Below are positions 9,539 to 17,851 of a stretch of DNA of 64,000 nt, piece by piece. The position numbers and the translations under genes were made by a program. Position 1 is the first letter of the stretch. The number at the start of each line of letters is the position of its first letter. Under the pieces are notes generated by a model, which searched no databases, was not told the DNA's origin, and worked only from the letters and a program-made list of their open reading frames with translations. The DNA comes from DATJKD01 sp963728295. GTDB lineage: Bacteria; Pseudomonadota; Gammaproteobacteria; Steroidobacterales; Steroidobacteraceae. Location of the stretch: positions 186,001 to 250,000 of the forward strand of contig CAVSKB010000005.1 of the NCBI GenBank assembly GCA_963728295.1, given 5' to 3'.

Positions 9539-10741
9539 ATGGAATCAACGGAATCCGGCCGGGCGGGTGTAGCCGCCGCAGCACGCATGAGCGAGCGTTT
9601 CCCGTGCGAGCGGGTCATCGATGAGGTACTGAGCCGAAAGCTTCGGCAGCGCGATTCCGGACCCTACCGCCCGACTCAGCCGGCCGAGCTCCGGGATCGG
9701 CTCGCGGAGTTCCTGACCCGCGAACTGGGCGTGCCGCCCCAGCGGCTCGACCTGCGGCGGCTTCCGGGCGGGGCGTCCAAGGAACAGTTCGTCGCCGAGC
9801 TGGCGTATACACCGCGTGGTGGCGCGCCCGTGACCGATCGCCTGGTGCTGCGACTCGACCCGGGCGAATCGGTGGTGGAAACCAGCCGCTTGCGGGAGGC
9901 GCAGCTGATGCGGGCCCTTGGCGCCGTCGTGCCCGTCCCACCCGTGCTGTGGGTTGATGCCGAGGGCCAGCACCTCGGCCGGCCGGGAATGATCACACGC
10001 TTTGTCGCCGGCGTGACCAAGCCTACACGCAGGCGCAGCGGTGGCGTGACCGGCATCGGTATACAGTTCGAGGCCGAGTGGCGCGAGCGTCTCAAGCGCC
10101 CCTTCGTCGAGTACCTGGCGCGGATCCACACCTTCGACTGGCGCAGCGCCGCCCTCGACGCCTTCGATGCACCGCCCGAGCGCTCGACACTCGGTGTCGA
10201 GCGCATTCTCAACTGGCACGACCGCGTCTGGCTCGAGGACTGCCTGGAGCCGGAGCCGCTGATGGAGGTGGCGTCCGGCTGGCTGCGCGACAACATGCCG
10301 CCGATCGAGCGCGTCACGGTCGTGCACGGCGACTACCGCTCCGGGAACTTCATGTTCGACGAGGACAGCGGCCGAATCACGGCGATCCTGGATTGGGAGA
10401 TGGGCCTGCTGGGCGACTATCATCACGATCTCTCCTATACGATGCAGCCCAAGTGCGGGCTGGTACGACGAGCACGGGGAGTTCCTGGTGGCCGGGCTGG
10501 TGAGTCGGCCGGAATTTCTCGACCTGTACCGGGAGTACTCGGGTCTGACCTGGTCGACCCGGAGCGGCTCGAGTACTACGAGATCCTCAACGCGCGCCAC
10601 TGCACGATCTCCTCGCACGGCACGGCGCCGCGGGTCGCTCATGGCGGCAAGACTCACCAGGACGTCCTGTGCGTCTATCTTTCGAGCATCGGTCCGTCGT
10701 TCCTCGATGACCTGCGGATGCGACTTGCACGGAAGGTCTGA
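9539..10741 (+). CDS. APH-type phosphotransferase, kinase domain only (cassette 2)
   Basis: This is a roughly 400-residue kinase of the aminoglycoside phosphotransferase/choline kinase fold. The catalytic loop VVHGDYRSGNF (HGDxxxxN) and the metal-binding Asp in ITAILDWEMG are intact. The stretch between about 10,445 and 10,550 is read out of frame by two compensating indels; the other frame gives DEHGEFLVAGLVSRPEFLDL. Unlike the other three kinases in the window it lacks the N-terminal helical domain; a stand-alone helical protein is encoded 4 bp downstream instead. It probably phosphorylates a hydroxyl group of a catabolic intermediate; the substrate cannot be told from sequence. Confidence 0.85.
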   Translation: MESTESGRAGVAAAARMSERFPCERVIDEVLSRKLRQRDSGPYRPTQPAELRDRLAEFLTRELGVPPQRLDLRRLPGGASKEQFVAELAYTPRGGAPVTDRLVLRLDPGESVVETSRLREAQLMRALGAVVPVPPVLWVDAEGQHLGRPGMITRFVAGVTKPTRRRSGGVTGIGIQFEAEWRERLKRPFVEYLARIHTFDWRSAALDAFDAPPERSTLGVERILNWHDRVWLEDCLEPEPLMEVASGWLRDNMPPIERVTVVHGDYRSGNFMFDEDSGRITAILDWEMGLLGDYHHDLSYTMQPKCGLVRRARGVPGGRAGESAGISRPVPGVLGSDLVDPERLEYYEILNARHCTISSHGTAPRVAHGGKTHQDVLCVYLSSIGPSFLDDLRMRLARKV

Positions 10742-10745
10742 AACC

Positions 10746-11303
10746 ATGGTACCTACGATCGACCAGTACATCGCGACCTGCATCCGTGCCCTGGGCGAGG
10801 TGGTGCTGCCAGCCATCGACAAATCGGACTCGATGGCGCTCGAGCAGACCCAGCTCGTAATCGGCCTGCTGGCGCTGATGGCGGAGCATTGGGACAAGAC
10901 GCTGCTGCTCGAGATGGCGGAACTGCGCGCGCACCTGCAGCTCGGGCGGGCACTCGAGGCCGCCGCGGCGGGCGGGGCTGCCACCCACGCGGCGCTCGAG
11001 GCCAGCCGCCGTGCCACGGCAAGCATGGCGCCGCTCGCATCCGTCGACATACCGACCCAGGCGGAGCTGCGCACGGCCAATGTTGCGCTGCGTACCTCGA
11101 TCACCGAGCTGCTCGCAGCCGCGCGTAGCGACGGTGCCGCCGAATTCCGCTCGCGCGCGACCGCACTCGTCATCGCCCACGCTGCCGAGCAGAACCGGCT
11201 CGCACGCTCGTGGTTCGCAAAGTCTCACCTTGACGCCGACTGGCGCCGGCTGCCATCGGTCGTAGAACTGTTGACGCGCGCCGCTCAGCCCGGCAGCGGC
11301 TGA
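10746..11303 (+). CDS. Stand-alone helical protein, counterpart of the kinase N-terminal domain
   Basis: This is a 185-residue, Ala/Leu-rich, apparently all-helical protein that begins MVPTIDQYIATCIRALGEVV. Its start resembles the N-terminal region fused to the cassette-1 kinase (MKISTARFLEIIRDSLQDVV), and its length equals that domain. It begins 4 bp after the kinase stop, so it is co-translated with the kinase. I infer it is the detached accessory domain, perhaps a partner or regulatory subunit of the kinase. I do not recognise a named family. The end overlaps the convergent PPDK-like gene by 19 bp. The frame is intact. Confidence 0.75.
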   Translation: MVPTIDQYIATCIRALGEVVLPAIDKSDSMALEQTQLVIGLLALMAEHWDKTLLLEMAELRAHLQLGRALEAAAAGGAATHAALEASRRATASMAPLASVDIPTQAELRTANVALRTSITELLAAARSDGAAEFRSRATALVIAHAAEQNRLARSWFAKSHLDADWRRLPSVVELLTRAAQPGSG

Positions 11304-12848
11304 CCGTTGGCCCGGCACCAGGCCGCGAACCGCGCCAGCAGCGCCTCGTCAGCGGGCTCCGTCGCGGTCCGCTCGCCCGCGTACACGAACCCGCGCGTTC
11401 CGTCGATCGTGAGTGAGCGCACCCTGCCGCATCGTCACGGCACCGATGCGGCACGAATCCTTGCCGACCTCCAGATCTTCCGCACCCACCACCGCCGGCA
11501 GCCCCCACTCACGCGCGACCAGGGCCGCATGACTCACCAGCCCGCCCGTCGCGGTGAGAATCGCGGTTGCAACGGCGAACGCTTGCACGTCGGACGGCGA
11601 AGTCGCGGTTGCCACGAATATCACGCTCTCGCCGCGCTCCGCAGCCTCGACGGCCTCGTCGGCCGTGAAGTACGCGCGGCCGCTCGCGATCCCTGGCGAG
11701 GCCGCCAAGCCCTGCGCAAGCGGTGGCTCGCCGCCGTGTAGCGACCGGCTGGCGGCGCGCAGGCCCGCAACCGTGTCGGAACTGACGCGCGCCAGTACCT
11801 CGTCGACGCCGAGCCGCATGGCGGGTTCCTCGGCCTGGTCGAGCGCAATTCGAACCGCCGCCAATGCCGAGCGCTTGCCAGCCCGGACTTGCAGCAGCCA
11901 CAACCGGCCACGCTCGATGGTGAACTCGATGTCGCACATGTCGCGCAAGTGGTGCTCGAGGATGCGTCCCGCCTCGAGCAGATCGTGGTACGCGTCGGGC
12001 AGTGCGTGCGCGAGTTCGGCGAGTGGTGCCGGGCGGTGAGTTCCGGCAACCACGTCCTCGCCCTGCGCGCAGGCGAGGTAGTCGCCGTAGGGCCGCGGCT
12101 CGCCCGTGTTCGGGTCGCGCGTGAAGTAGACGCCACTGCCCGACTGTTGGTCGGCGTTTCCGAACACCATGACCTGGACGTTGGCAGCAGTACCGGCGCC
12201 GCTGGTGTCGCCTGTATGGCGGCGGTAAGCCACGGCCCTGGGCTCCTCCCAGGAGCGGAACACGGCGCCGATGCAGCGACGCAGCTGCTCCCATGGATCA
12301 TCGAGCACTTCGGCCGGCACGCGCTCGAGCAGCCGCGCCCGAAGCACGTTGGCACGCTCCGCCGCGGTTTCAACATGACGCGGCCCGGCGTCCGCGAGCT
12401 CGGTGCACCCGAGCACGGTCGAACCGAACATGCGCAAGAATCGGCCGTAGCTTTCCCAGGCGAAATCCTCGCCTTGACGTGCGAGTGCGGCGATCGTCGC
12501 CGGGGTCGCACCTACGTTCAGGATGGTATCGAGCATGCCTGGCATCGAGCGCGGGGCGCCGGAGCGCACGCTGACGAACAACGGCGCAGCGGGATCGCCG
12601 AGACGACGACCGAGGCGCTGCTCGAGCATCCCCAAGGCGTCGCGCAGCTCGAGCTCCAGAACCGCCGGCCAGACGGCTGAGCCACCCAGCATTCGGCACA
12701 GCGTGGTCGGCAGCGTAAAACCGGGCGGGACCGGCAGCCCGAGGTGCGCGGTCATCGTCGCGAGTCCGGCACCCTTGCCGCCAAGCAGGTGTCGCAACGC
12801 GTCGGGGTCGAGATCCGGCGGATCGTCGAACGAATACACCGAGCGCAT
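11285..12848 (-). CDS. Truncated PPDK-like protein: ATP-grasp plus phosphohistidine domain, no PEP barrel
   Basis: It closely resembles the first 60% of pyruvate phosphate dikinase: GGKGAGLATMTAHLGLPVPP, VSVRSGAPRSMPGMLDTILN, VQVMVFGNADQQSG and DIEFTIERGRLWLLQ mark the ATP-grasp domain, and TATGGLVSHAALVARE is the swivelling domain with the phosphorylated His. A frameshift near 11,430 hides a C-terminus ending CRANGQPLPG at 11285. At about 520 residues against roughly 880 for PPDK, the PEP/pyruvate-binding TIM barrel is absent. Split proteins of this type, such as phenylphosphate synthase of Thauera, transfer phosphate from ATP to a non-pyruvate acceptor. It is the last gene of a four-gene minus-strand operon. 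Confidence 0.85.
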
Positions 12849-12850
12849 GG

Positions 12851-13483
12851 TCAGTCGGCGCGGCCGGCGCGCGCCTCTTCGGTTCGGGTCAGCCCGGCGA
12901 CAGCGAGCAGGTCCTCGTGCAGCTCGAACCAGACCGTGTGGTAGCTGTCGACCAGTGGAGCCGCCAGCCAGCGCGTCTCGCCAGCGGCAACCCGCTGGCG
13001 CGCGGCGGCGAGGCGTGCCCGGTACATCGCGAGGCGCGGCGCGATCGTGCTCGCAGCATCGAGCACCGGCTGGACGGAGCGGTGCGTGTCCTCGAGTCGC
13101 GCGAGCACCGCACGGTCGTAAGCAGCGTCCTGATGATCGTTCGGCACCGATGCGCCACTCGTGGCGCGGATCTGCCAGTCATAGATCAGCTGCTTGAATG
13201 ATTGATTGACTGGGCCAAAGGAGTCGTAGACGCGAGCGCAGGCGTCCCGGTCGGCGGCCTGCGACTCCTCGCGCAACCGCTGGGCCAGCCAGTCGCGACC
13301 AGCCGGGGTGACCCGTACGCCGCGCGGCAGCGACTGCAACAAGCCTGCCGAGACGAGGCGTGCGACTCGCTCTTCGAATCCGTCGCCGACCCCCGTGGCT
13401 GCGGCGCGCAGCAGCTCGGGGGACGCCATGCCCTTGAGTTGAGCGATTCGCAGCAGCAGGAAATCGGTGTCGAGGTCGCTCAT
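12851..13483 (-). CDS. Winged-helix-like protein in the split PEP-synthase operon
   Basis: This is a 210-residue protein. Residues 1-75 (MSDLDTDFLLLRIAQLKGMA, then VARLVSAGLLQSLPRGVRVT and PAGRDWL) look like a winged-helix domain of MarR/PadR type. The rest is helical with an aromatic patch (SYHTVWFELHEDLLAV). It lies between the two PEP-utilising genes, 2 bp from the PPDK-like gene and 19 bp from the other, so it is likely a third subunit or local regulator rather than an unrelated gene. Phenylphosphate synthase also has a small third subunit, but that one is a CBS protein, so the comparison is only architectural. I do not recognise the family. Confidence 0.7.
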   Translation of the reverse strand: MSDLDTDFLLLRIAQLKGMASPELLRAAATGVGDGFEERVARLVSAGLLQSLPRGVRVTPAGRDWLAQRLREESQAADRDACARVYDSFGPVNQSFKQLIYDWQIRATSGASVPNDHQDAAYDRAVLARLEDTHRSVQPVLDAASTIAPRLAMYRARLAAARQRVAAGETRWLAAPLVDSYHTVWFELHEDLLAVAGLTRTEEARAGRAD

Positions 13484-13502
13484 CGCAGTGGCGCCAGATG
13501 GG

Positions 13503-15113
13503 TCACGCGCACTGCAGCCGGGTGGCAACACCGGCGTCGCCGTCGAGGCGCACAAGGTCCCCGGTATGCAGCTCCTGCGTACCCGTGCGGACGTTGATGA
13601 TGCAGGGAATGCCGAGCTCGCGGGCGATGATCGCGCCGTGACTCAACGGGCCACCGACATCGATGATGAGCCCGCCGGCGGCGAGGAACAGCGGTGCCCA
13701 TCCGGGATCGGTGATCTCACAGACCAGAATCTCGCCCGGCTCAATGCTGGCATCGGCGAGGTCCGTCACGACACTAACCTTTGCGATCACGACGCCGGGA
13801 CTCACACCTACTCCGCGCAGCACGCCGGATTCGGCGTCGTGAGACGCGGGTACCGCGTCCGCCAACGTCAACGCCTCCGGCTGCCCCTGCCAGACCTTGG
13901 GCAGGTGTAGGCCCTGGTAGCGCGCGCGCGTCGCGCGCCGCGTGGCGACGAGTGTGCGCGCGTCGGCTGGTAACTCGGGGGCCGCCAGCTCGTCCAGCGT
14001 GAACAGGAACACGTCCTCGGGATCATCGATCGCGCCACTCCGCACCAGGTGCGCGCCGAGCGCCCGCGCGGCGGCGCGTCCGGCATCGATCGCCTGCAGA
14101 AAGGCCGCCTTGCCGACTTCGCGCAGTGGGATGAAATACCGGGCGAGCGCCAGCTTGTGCCGCGCGCCGCGCCGTTCGCCCGCTGCGATACCCGCGAGCA
14201 GCTCGGCCTGCTGCTGCTCTCGCTCGCGGATCCGCGCCGCCTCGATCGCGCGGGGCTGCATCGAGTCGTCGAGCTTGCGGTAGATTTCGACCAGCCCATC
14301 GACCGGCCGGGGATCCTCGCGCCACGATCGGCTGGACATGTCGCCCTCGGCCGGCCCGTGGTAGCCGTGACGCCCGAGGAACTCCTCGCGCGTCAGCCGG
14401 CCGCGAGCCATTTCCCACACGTCGGTCACTAGCCGCGTCTCCTCCAGTGAGCCATAGCCGGTCGCAAGCGTCCGTTCCAGACCAACCTTGCCCGCGCTCG
14501 CAGAGAGGCGCGCCAGCAGCGTATACGAGGTCTGCGCCAGCCAGCTCGCAGACACGTGCACCCGCATGGCCGCGTGAAAGCGGTCGCGCGCCGCGATCAG
14601 GGCCGCACGCGCATGCGATGCATCCGCGAGCGCCGCCGGTCGGGTCGTATCGCGCCAGAATTCGTGGATTTCTTCGCGCAATCGCGCGAGCCGCCCGCGC
14701 AGCCGCCAGGCGGTCCACGGCATCCTGATCGCGATGACCGGAAAACGCTGCCTCGATGACTGGTAACGCCCGCGCGGATCGGTCGATCCCAGGAATGCGA
14801 GTTCCACCTCGCGCGCCGAAGTGCCTGGCATCCGCGCGGCAACGCTGCACAGGATATCGACGTTGCAGGTGTAGCGGCCGAGGAACAGTGCACCGAATCG
14901 CTCACCGATGTCGCGCGGCTGGCGGACTTCGCTGGCAGAAAACACGCCCAGGTCGTAAAAGGATTCACGCATCGCGAGCTCGAAGCGACTGTCCCAGAAC
15001 GTCCAGCCGAGGGGCGTCTGTACTCCCGGCAGCGCCTCGGCGTTGTTGGCGGTCGTCCAGCGGATCTCGGGAGTGGACTGTGCGTGCAACGGATCCGGGC
15101 CCATGCCGTTCAT
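13503..15113 (-). CDS. PEP-utilising-enzyme mobile-domain protein (rifampin-phosphotransferase/PEP-synthase-like, no ATP-grasp)
   Basis: It is 536 residues starting MNGMGPDPLHAQSTPEIRWT. The N-terminal and central part (NNAEALPGVQTPLGWTFWDS onward) matches the linker region found after the ATP-grasp domain in rifampin phosphotransferases and PEP-synthase-like enzymes. The C-terminus carries the phosphohistidine swivelling domain DVGGPLSHGAIIARELGIPC with the catalytic His. No ATP-grasp domain is present, so it needs an ATP-grasp partner; the PPDK-like protein encoded two genes downstream is the obvious candidate. It starts 2 bp after the stop of the RDHSWG gene, so the two are translationally coupled. 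The frame is intact. Confidence 0.85.
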   Translation of the reverse strand: MNGMGPDPLHAQSTPEIRWTTANNAEALPGVQTPLGWTFWDSRFELAMRESFYDLGVFSASEVRQPRDIGERFGALFLGRYTCNVDILCSVAARMPGTSAREVELAFLGSTDPRGRYQSSRQRFPVIAIRMPWTAWRLRGRLARLREEIHEFWRDTTRPAALADASHARAALIAARDRFHAAMRVHVSASWLAQTSYTLLARLSASAGKVGLERTLATGYGSLEETRLVTDVWEMARGRLTREEFLGRHGYHGPAEGDMSSRSWREDPRPVDGLVEIYRKLDDSMQPRAIEAARIREREQQQAELLAGIAAGERRGARHKLALARYFIPLREVGKAAFLQAIDAGRAAARALGAHLVRSGAIDDPEDVFLFTLDELAAPELPADARTLVATRRATRARYQGLHLPKVWQGQPEALTLADAVPASHDAESGVLRGVGVSPGVVIAKVSVVTDLADASIEPGEILVCEITDPGWAPLFLAAGGLIIDVGGPLSHGAIIARELGIPCIINVRTGTQELHTGDLVRLDGDAGVATRLQCA

Positions 15114-15115
15114 GT

Positions 15116-16114
15116 TCACATCCGGATCAGCGGGGTGTTGCCCGGCGCCCGACTGATGCCGTCGACGAGCGTCGAGAACTCCTCGCACACGCGCTGCACA
15201 GGCTGCCCGACTCCGGTCACATTGTTGCAGATCGTGAAGCAGCCGGCGCCGACGCGACCGTCGATGTGCATCCGCGACACGCCCTCGGAACAGACGTAGG
15301 AATGTGGTCCGCCGTGATCGGAGTCGTGGCCCGTGATGAATGAAGACAGCGTCTGCACCTCGATGTCGACCCGCTCGCCGCTCTCCAGCACCGCGCCCAC
15401 GCGGCCGCCGCGGGCCGTGATCCCATCCATGTTGTTGTAGACGACCGAGTCGATCTCGCGCGCGTGCTCGACGACGCCATCGCGCACTATCCAGCCGCCC
15501 AACGCGGCGCCGCCACGCGCGTCGAAGAAGGTGAAGATCGAGTGCGACAGCTGCGGTCCCACGGTGCCGACACACCAGCGGCAGGCACGCAGGTTCGAGC
15601 CGTCGCGTGTACCCCAAGAGTGATCGCGGTGGGCGAAACCCTGCGTCACGCGGTGCACGCGGCCCTCGATCTCGACCTCGCCCTCGATCGAACCCGAGCT
15701 TTCGTAGTGAGCGGCAGCACCGATGTCGACCTGGTCACGACCGATCCACTTCCAGCAAGGTGTCGAAGGATAGAAATCGCGGTAGCAAAGGTCGACCCTG
15801 ACGCCCTCGTACGCCGCACGCAGCCGGATCGAGTCGCCGGCGTAGGCCCAGTGCAGGCCGCCGGCGGCGAAGCCGTCCGGCCGGCGTGACTCTGCGACCA
15901 TCGGCAGGCCGAAGCGCAGCCTGCGGAAACGCGTGCCATCCGGCACCTGCAGATAGACCCATTCCTGGCAGCAGTTCCGTCCCGGCTGCGTGCCAAGGCG
16001 GAAATATCCAGTCGTCCCGGTGCCGACGTCGCCAAACAACAGAACGACCGACTCCTGCCAGTGCGGCTCGGGGCCAGGCAAATGCAGGAAATCCGCGTCG
16101 CTGAACTGGGCCAT
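15116..16114 (-). CDS. RDHSWG-motif lipocalin-like protein (cassette 3)
   Basis: The intact frame gives 332 residues from ATG 16114 (MAQFSDADFLHLPGPEPHWQ), preceded by a purine-rich GGGGGAAG. An upstream in-frame extension to 16288 crosses the operator at 16176 and is unlikely. The hallmark AHRDHSWGTRDGSN lies near residue 165, between two beta-rich halves, as expected for a CrtC/AttH-like double lipocalin. No signal peptide or membrane segment is present, so it is probably cytoplasmic. This is the only uninterrupted member of the four RDHS(W/R)G proteins here, and the best one for structural modelling. It heads the operon with the split PEP-synthase-like genes. Confidence 0.75.
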   Translation of the reverse strand: MAQFSDADFLHLPGPEPHWQESVVLLFGDVGTGTTGYFRLGTQPGRNCCQEWVYLQVPDGTRFRRLRFGLPMVAESRRPDGFAAGGLHWAYAGDSIRLRAAYEGVRVDLCYRDFYPSTPCWKWIGRDQVDIGAAAHYESSGSIEGEVEIEGRVHRVTQGFAHRDHSWGTRDGSNLRACRWCVGTVGPQLSHSIFTFFDARGGAALGGWIVRDGVVEHAREIDSVVYNNMDGITARGGRVGAVLESGERVDIEVQTLSSFITGHDSDHGGPHSYVCSEGVSRMHIDGRVGAGCFTICNNVTGVGQPVQRVCEEFSTLVDGISRAPGNTPLIRM

Positions 16115-16175
16115 GCACTTCCCCCGTGCCGCGGCCGCTGCGCCAGTCGCACGACCGCTGTGTCGACTCAGAACG

Positions 16176-16187
16176 TAGCGCTCGCTA
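16176..16187. promoter_or_regulatory. TAGCG-NN-CGCTA operator, perfect copy
   Basis: TAGCGCTCGCTA is a perfect 5-2-5 inverted repeat preceded by AACG. It lies between divergent genes, 61 bp upstream of the RDHSWG start (16114) and 112 bp upstream of the kinase start (16299). The same 12-mer occurs at 23118. Confidence 0.6.
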
Positions 16188-16286
16188 TCATCGAGGCTAG
16201 CATGGCCATTTGGCACATGCAATTTGCGCTTGCCGACACTCCGCGTGGCCAGGATGCCGGCACCAGCGGGCGGTGCACGCGCCGAC

Positions 16287-16293
16287 AAAGGAG
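16287..16293 (+). promoter_or_regulatory. Shine-Dalgarno site fixing a TTG start
   Basis: AAAGGAG is followed 5 bp later by TTG at 16299. It decides the start of the cassette-3 kinase in favour of TTG 16299 over ATG 16224, which has no comparable site. Confidence 0.6.
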
Positions 16294-16298
16294 CTGTG

Positions 16299-17834
16299 TT
16301 GCGAACCGAACCTCTGCACGATCTCGGCGCCTACCCTGCAGACCTCGACCTGCTCAAGGCCGCGCGTGCGGCGCTGCGCGTCGGGCTCCTGCCGCAGCTC
16401 GGCACCGATTCGCGAAGCCGTTCAGCGGCGCGGCAGCTGGATGCCATCCTGCGCGAGCTGCTGCACCGCGCCGGCGACTTCCCGAGGCTGATTCAAGGTC
16501 GCGTCGTGGCGGCTCGGCCGATCCTGCGCGAAGTGCGCACGTTGCGAAAGCAGCTGCGCATCGGCCGGCGATCGAATGTGTCGCGGGTGACTGCGCGACG
16601 CCGCGGCGTCGCGAGTTCCGGCCAGGCCACCTATTCGGCTATAACCACGGAGCTGTGTGCCACGATGCCGGCTCTGTGGCGCGCATGGCAGGCGCGGCCG
16701 TCGCGCGCGCTGCAGCGGCGACTCGAGTCCCTCGGCCGCAGGATCGTCGCGTGGGAGAACGAGACGGCACGGGCGCTGGCGGCGGATCCGCCCGACGCCG
16801 CAGGCCGGCGCCGCAGCACCGTCCCGCGGCAGGTCGATCTCGCCGCCCTGCAGGCCTGCCTGCGCGCCCAAGCGTTCGGCGCACCCGATCTCATGGTCAC
16901 GGGCCTCGCGCGCCTCAGCGGCGGCTTCTCGCGCGCAACCTGGCTCCTCCACGTGGAGGATCGTGCTTCCGGTCCGCACTCCTATGTCGTTCGACAACAG
17001 ATGCAGGGTGGCATCGTCCAGGGCGTGGCCGCCGACGTGAAGCACGAGTTCCCGCTGCTGCGCGTGCTGCACGCGGCCGGAGTGCCGGTGCCGAAGCCGC
17101 TGCTGCTCGTGACCGGGCGCAACCCGCTGCGCGAGGATTTCATGGTAGTCACGCGCCTGCCGGGACAGGCGATTGGTAATTCGGTAGGCGACTCGACGAT
17201 CGCGGACGCGCACCTGCTCGAGAGTGCGGCCGGCGCGCTCGCCCGCCTGCACACCGTCGACTGGACGCGCCACCATGCGGCGTTGCGTGGCAGCCGCACC
17301 TGGCATCGGTCGTCGAATGTGGGGCTGAGACAGCTGGTGATCGAGCTGCTCGACCGCTGGCACGCGTACATTCGCGGCAACATCGGTATCGCCTCGCCCT
17401 CGGTCGAGACCGGGATGGCCTGGCTGCGCGCCAACGTACCGGATCGCGTCGAGGCGCCGCGCATCGTTCACGGTGACGTCACCTTCGCCAACATGCTGGC
17501 CGAGCACGGCCGGCTCACAGCGTTGCTCGACTGGGAGGTCACCTGTCTCGGCGACCCGGCCAAGGATCTCGCGCATTTCAAGCCGGTCGTCGAGAGTCGC
17601 ATGCCCTGGCAGTCGTTCATGGCGAGCTACCTCGCGGCCGGCGGGCGCCCGGTAGATGAGCACACGCTGCGCTACTACGAGGTCTTCAAGGCGGTCACGC
17701 ACGTCGCGGTCAATTACGTCGCGCGTGGCCGGCGCTTCGCGCGGGCGCCGGAGGCTCGTCCCGAGCTGACCGAGATCGGGTTACTGCAGCTGCCGGTCTA
17801 CATGCCGCAGCTGCACGCAGCGCTCAAAGGCTGA
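16299..17834 (+). CDS. APH-type phosphotransferase with N-terminal helical domain (cassette 3)
   Basis: This is a 511-residue intact protein from TTG 16299. The first 200 or so residues are helical (LDLLKAARAALRVGLLPQLG; RQLDAILRELLHRAGDFPRL) and correspond to the accessory domain. The kinase domain follows from about LMVTGLARLSGGFSRATWLL, with the ATP-contacting YVVRQQ, catalytic IVHGDVTFANML (HGDxxxxN intact) and metal-binding LLDWEVTCLGDPAKD. The fold is that of ACAD10/11-type and aminoglycoside phosphotransferases. It is divergent from the RDHSWG gene and shares the perfect TAGCGCTCGCTA element with it. It ends 17 bp from a convergent aldo/keto reductase gene. Confidence 0.88.
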   Translation: MRTEPLHDLGAYPADLDLLKAARAALRVGLLPQLGTDSRSRSAARQLDAILRELLHRAGDFPRLIQGRVVAARPILREVRTLRKQLRIGRRSNVSRVTARRRGVASSGQATYSAITTELCATMPALWRAWQARPSRALQRRLESLGRRIVAWENETARALAADPPDAAGRRRSTVPRQVDLAALQACLRAQAFGAPDLMVTGLARLSGGFSRATWLLHVEDRASGPHSYVVRQQMQGGIVQGVAADVKHEFPLLRVLHAAGVPVPKPLLLVTGRNPLREDFMVVTRLPGQAIGNSVGDSTIADAHLLESAAGALARLHTVDWTRHHAALRGSRTWHRSSNVGLRQLVIELLDRWHAYIRGNIGIASPSVETGMAWLRANVPDRVEAPRIVHGDVTFANMLAEHGRLTALLDWEVTCLGDPAKDLAHFKPVVESRMPWQSFMASYLAAGGRPVDEHTLRYYEVFKAVTHVAVNYVARGRRFARAPEARPELTEIGLLQLPVYMPQLHAALKG

Positions 17835-17851
17835 CCAGCGGCGCGCAGTTC

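Noticed and set aside
16115..16288. N-terminal extension of the cassette-3 RDHSWG protein to 16288
   Set aside because: The extra 58 residues have no family match and their codons run across the perfect operator at 16176; ATG 16114 has a purine-rich leader.
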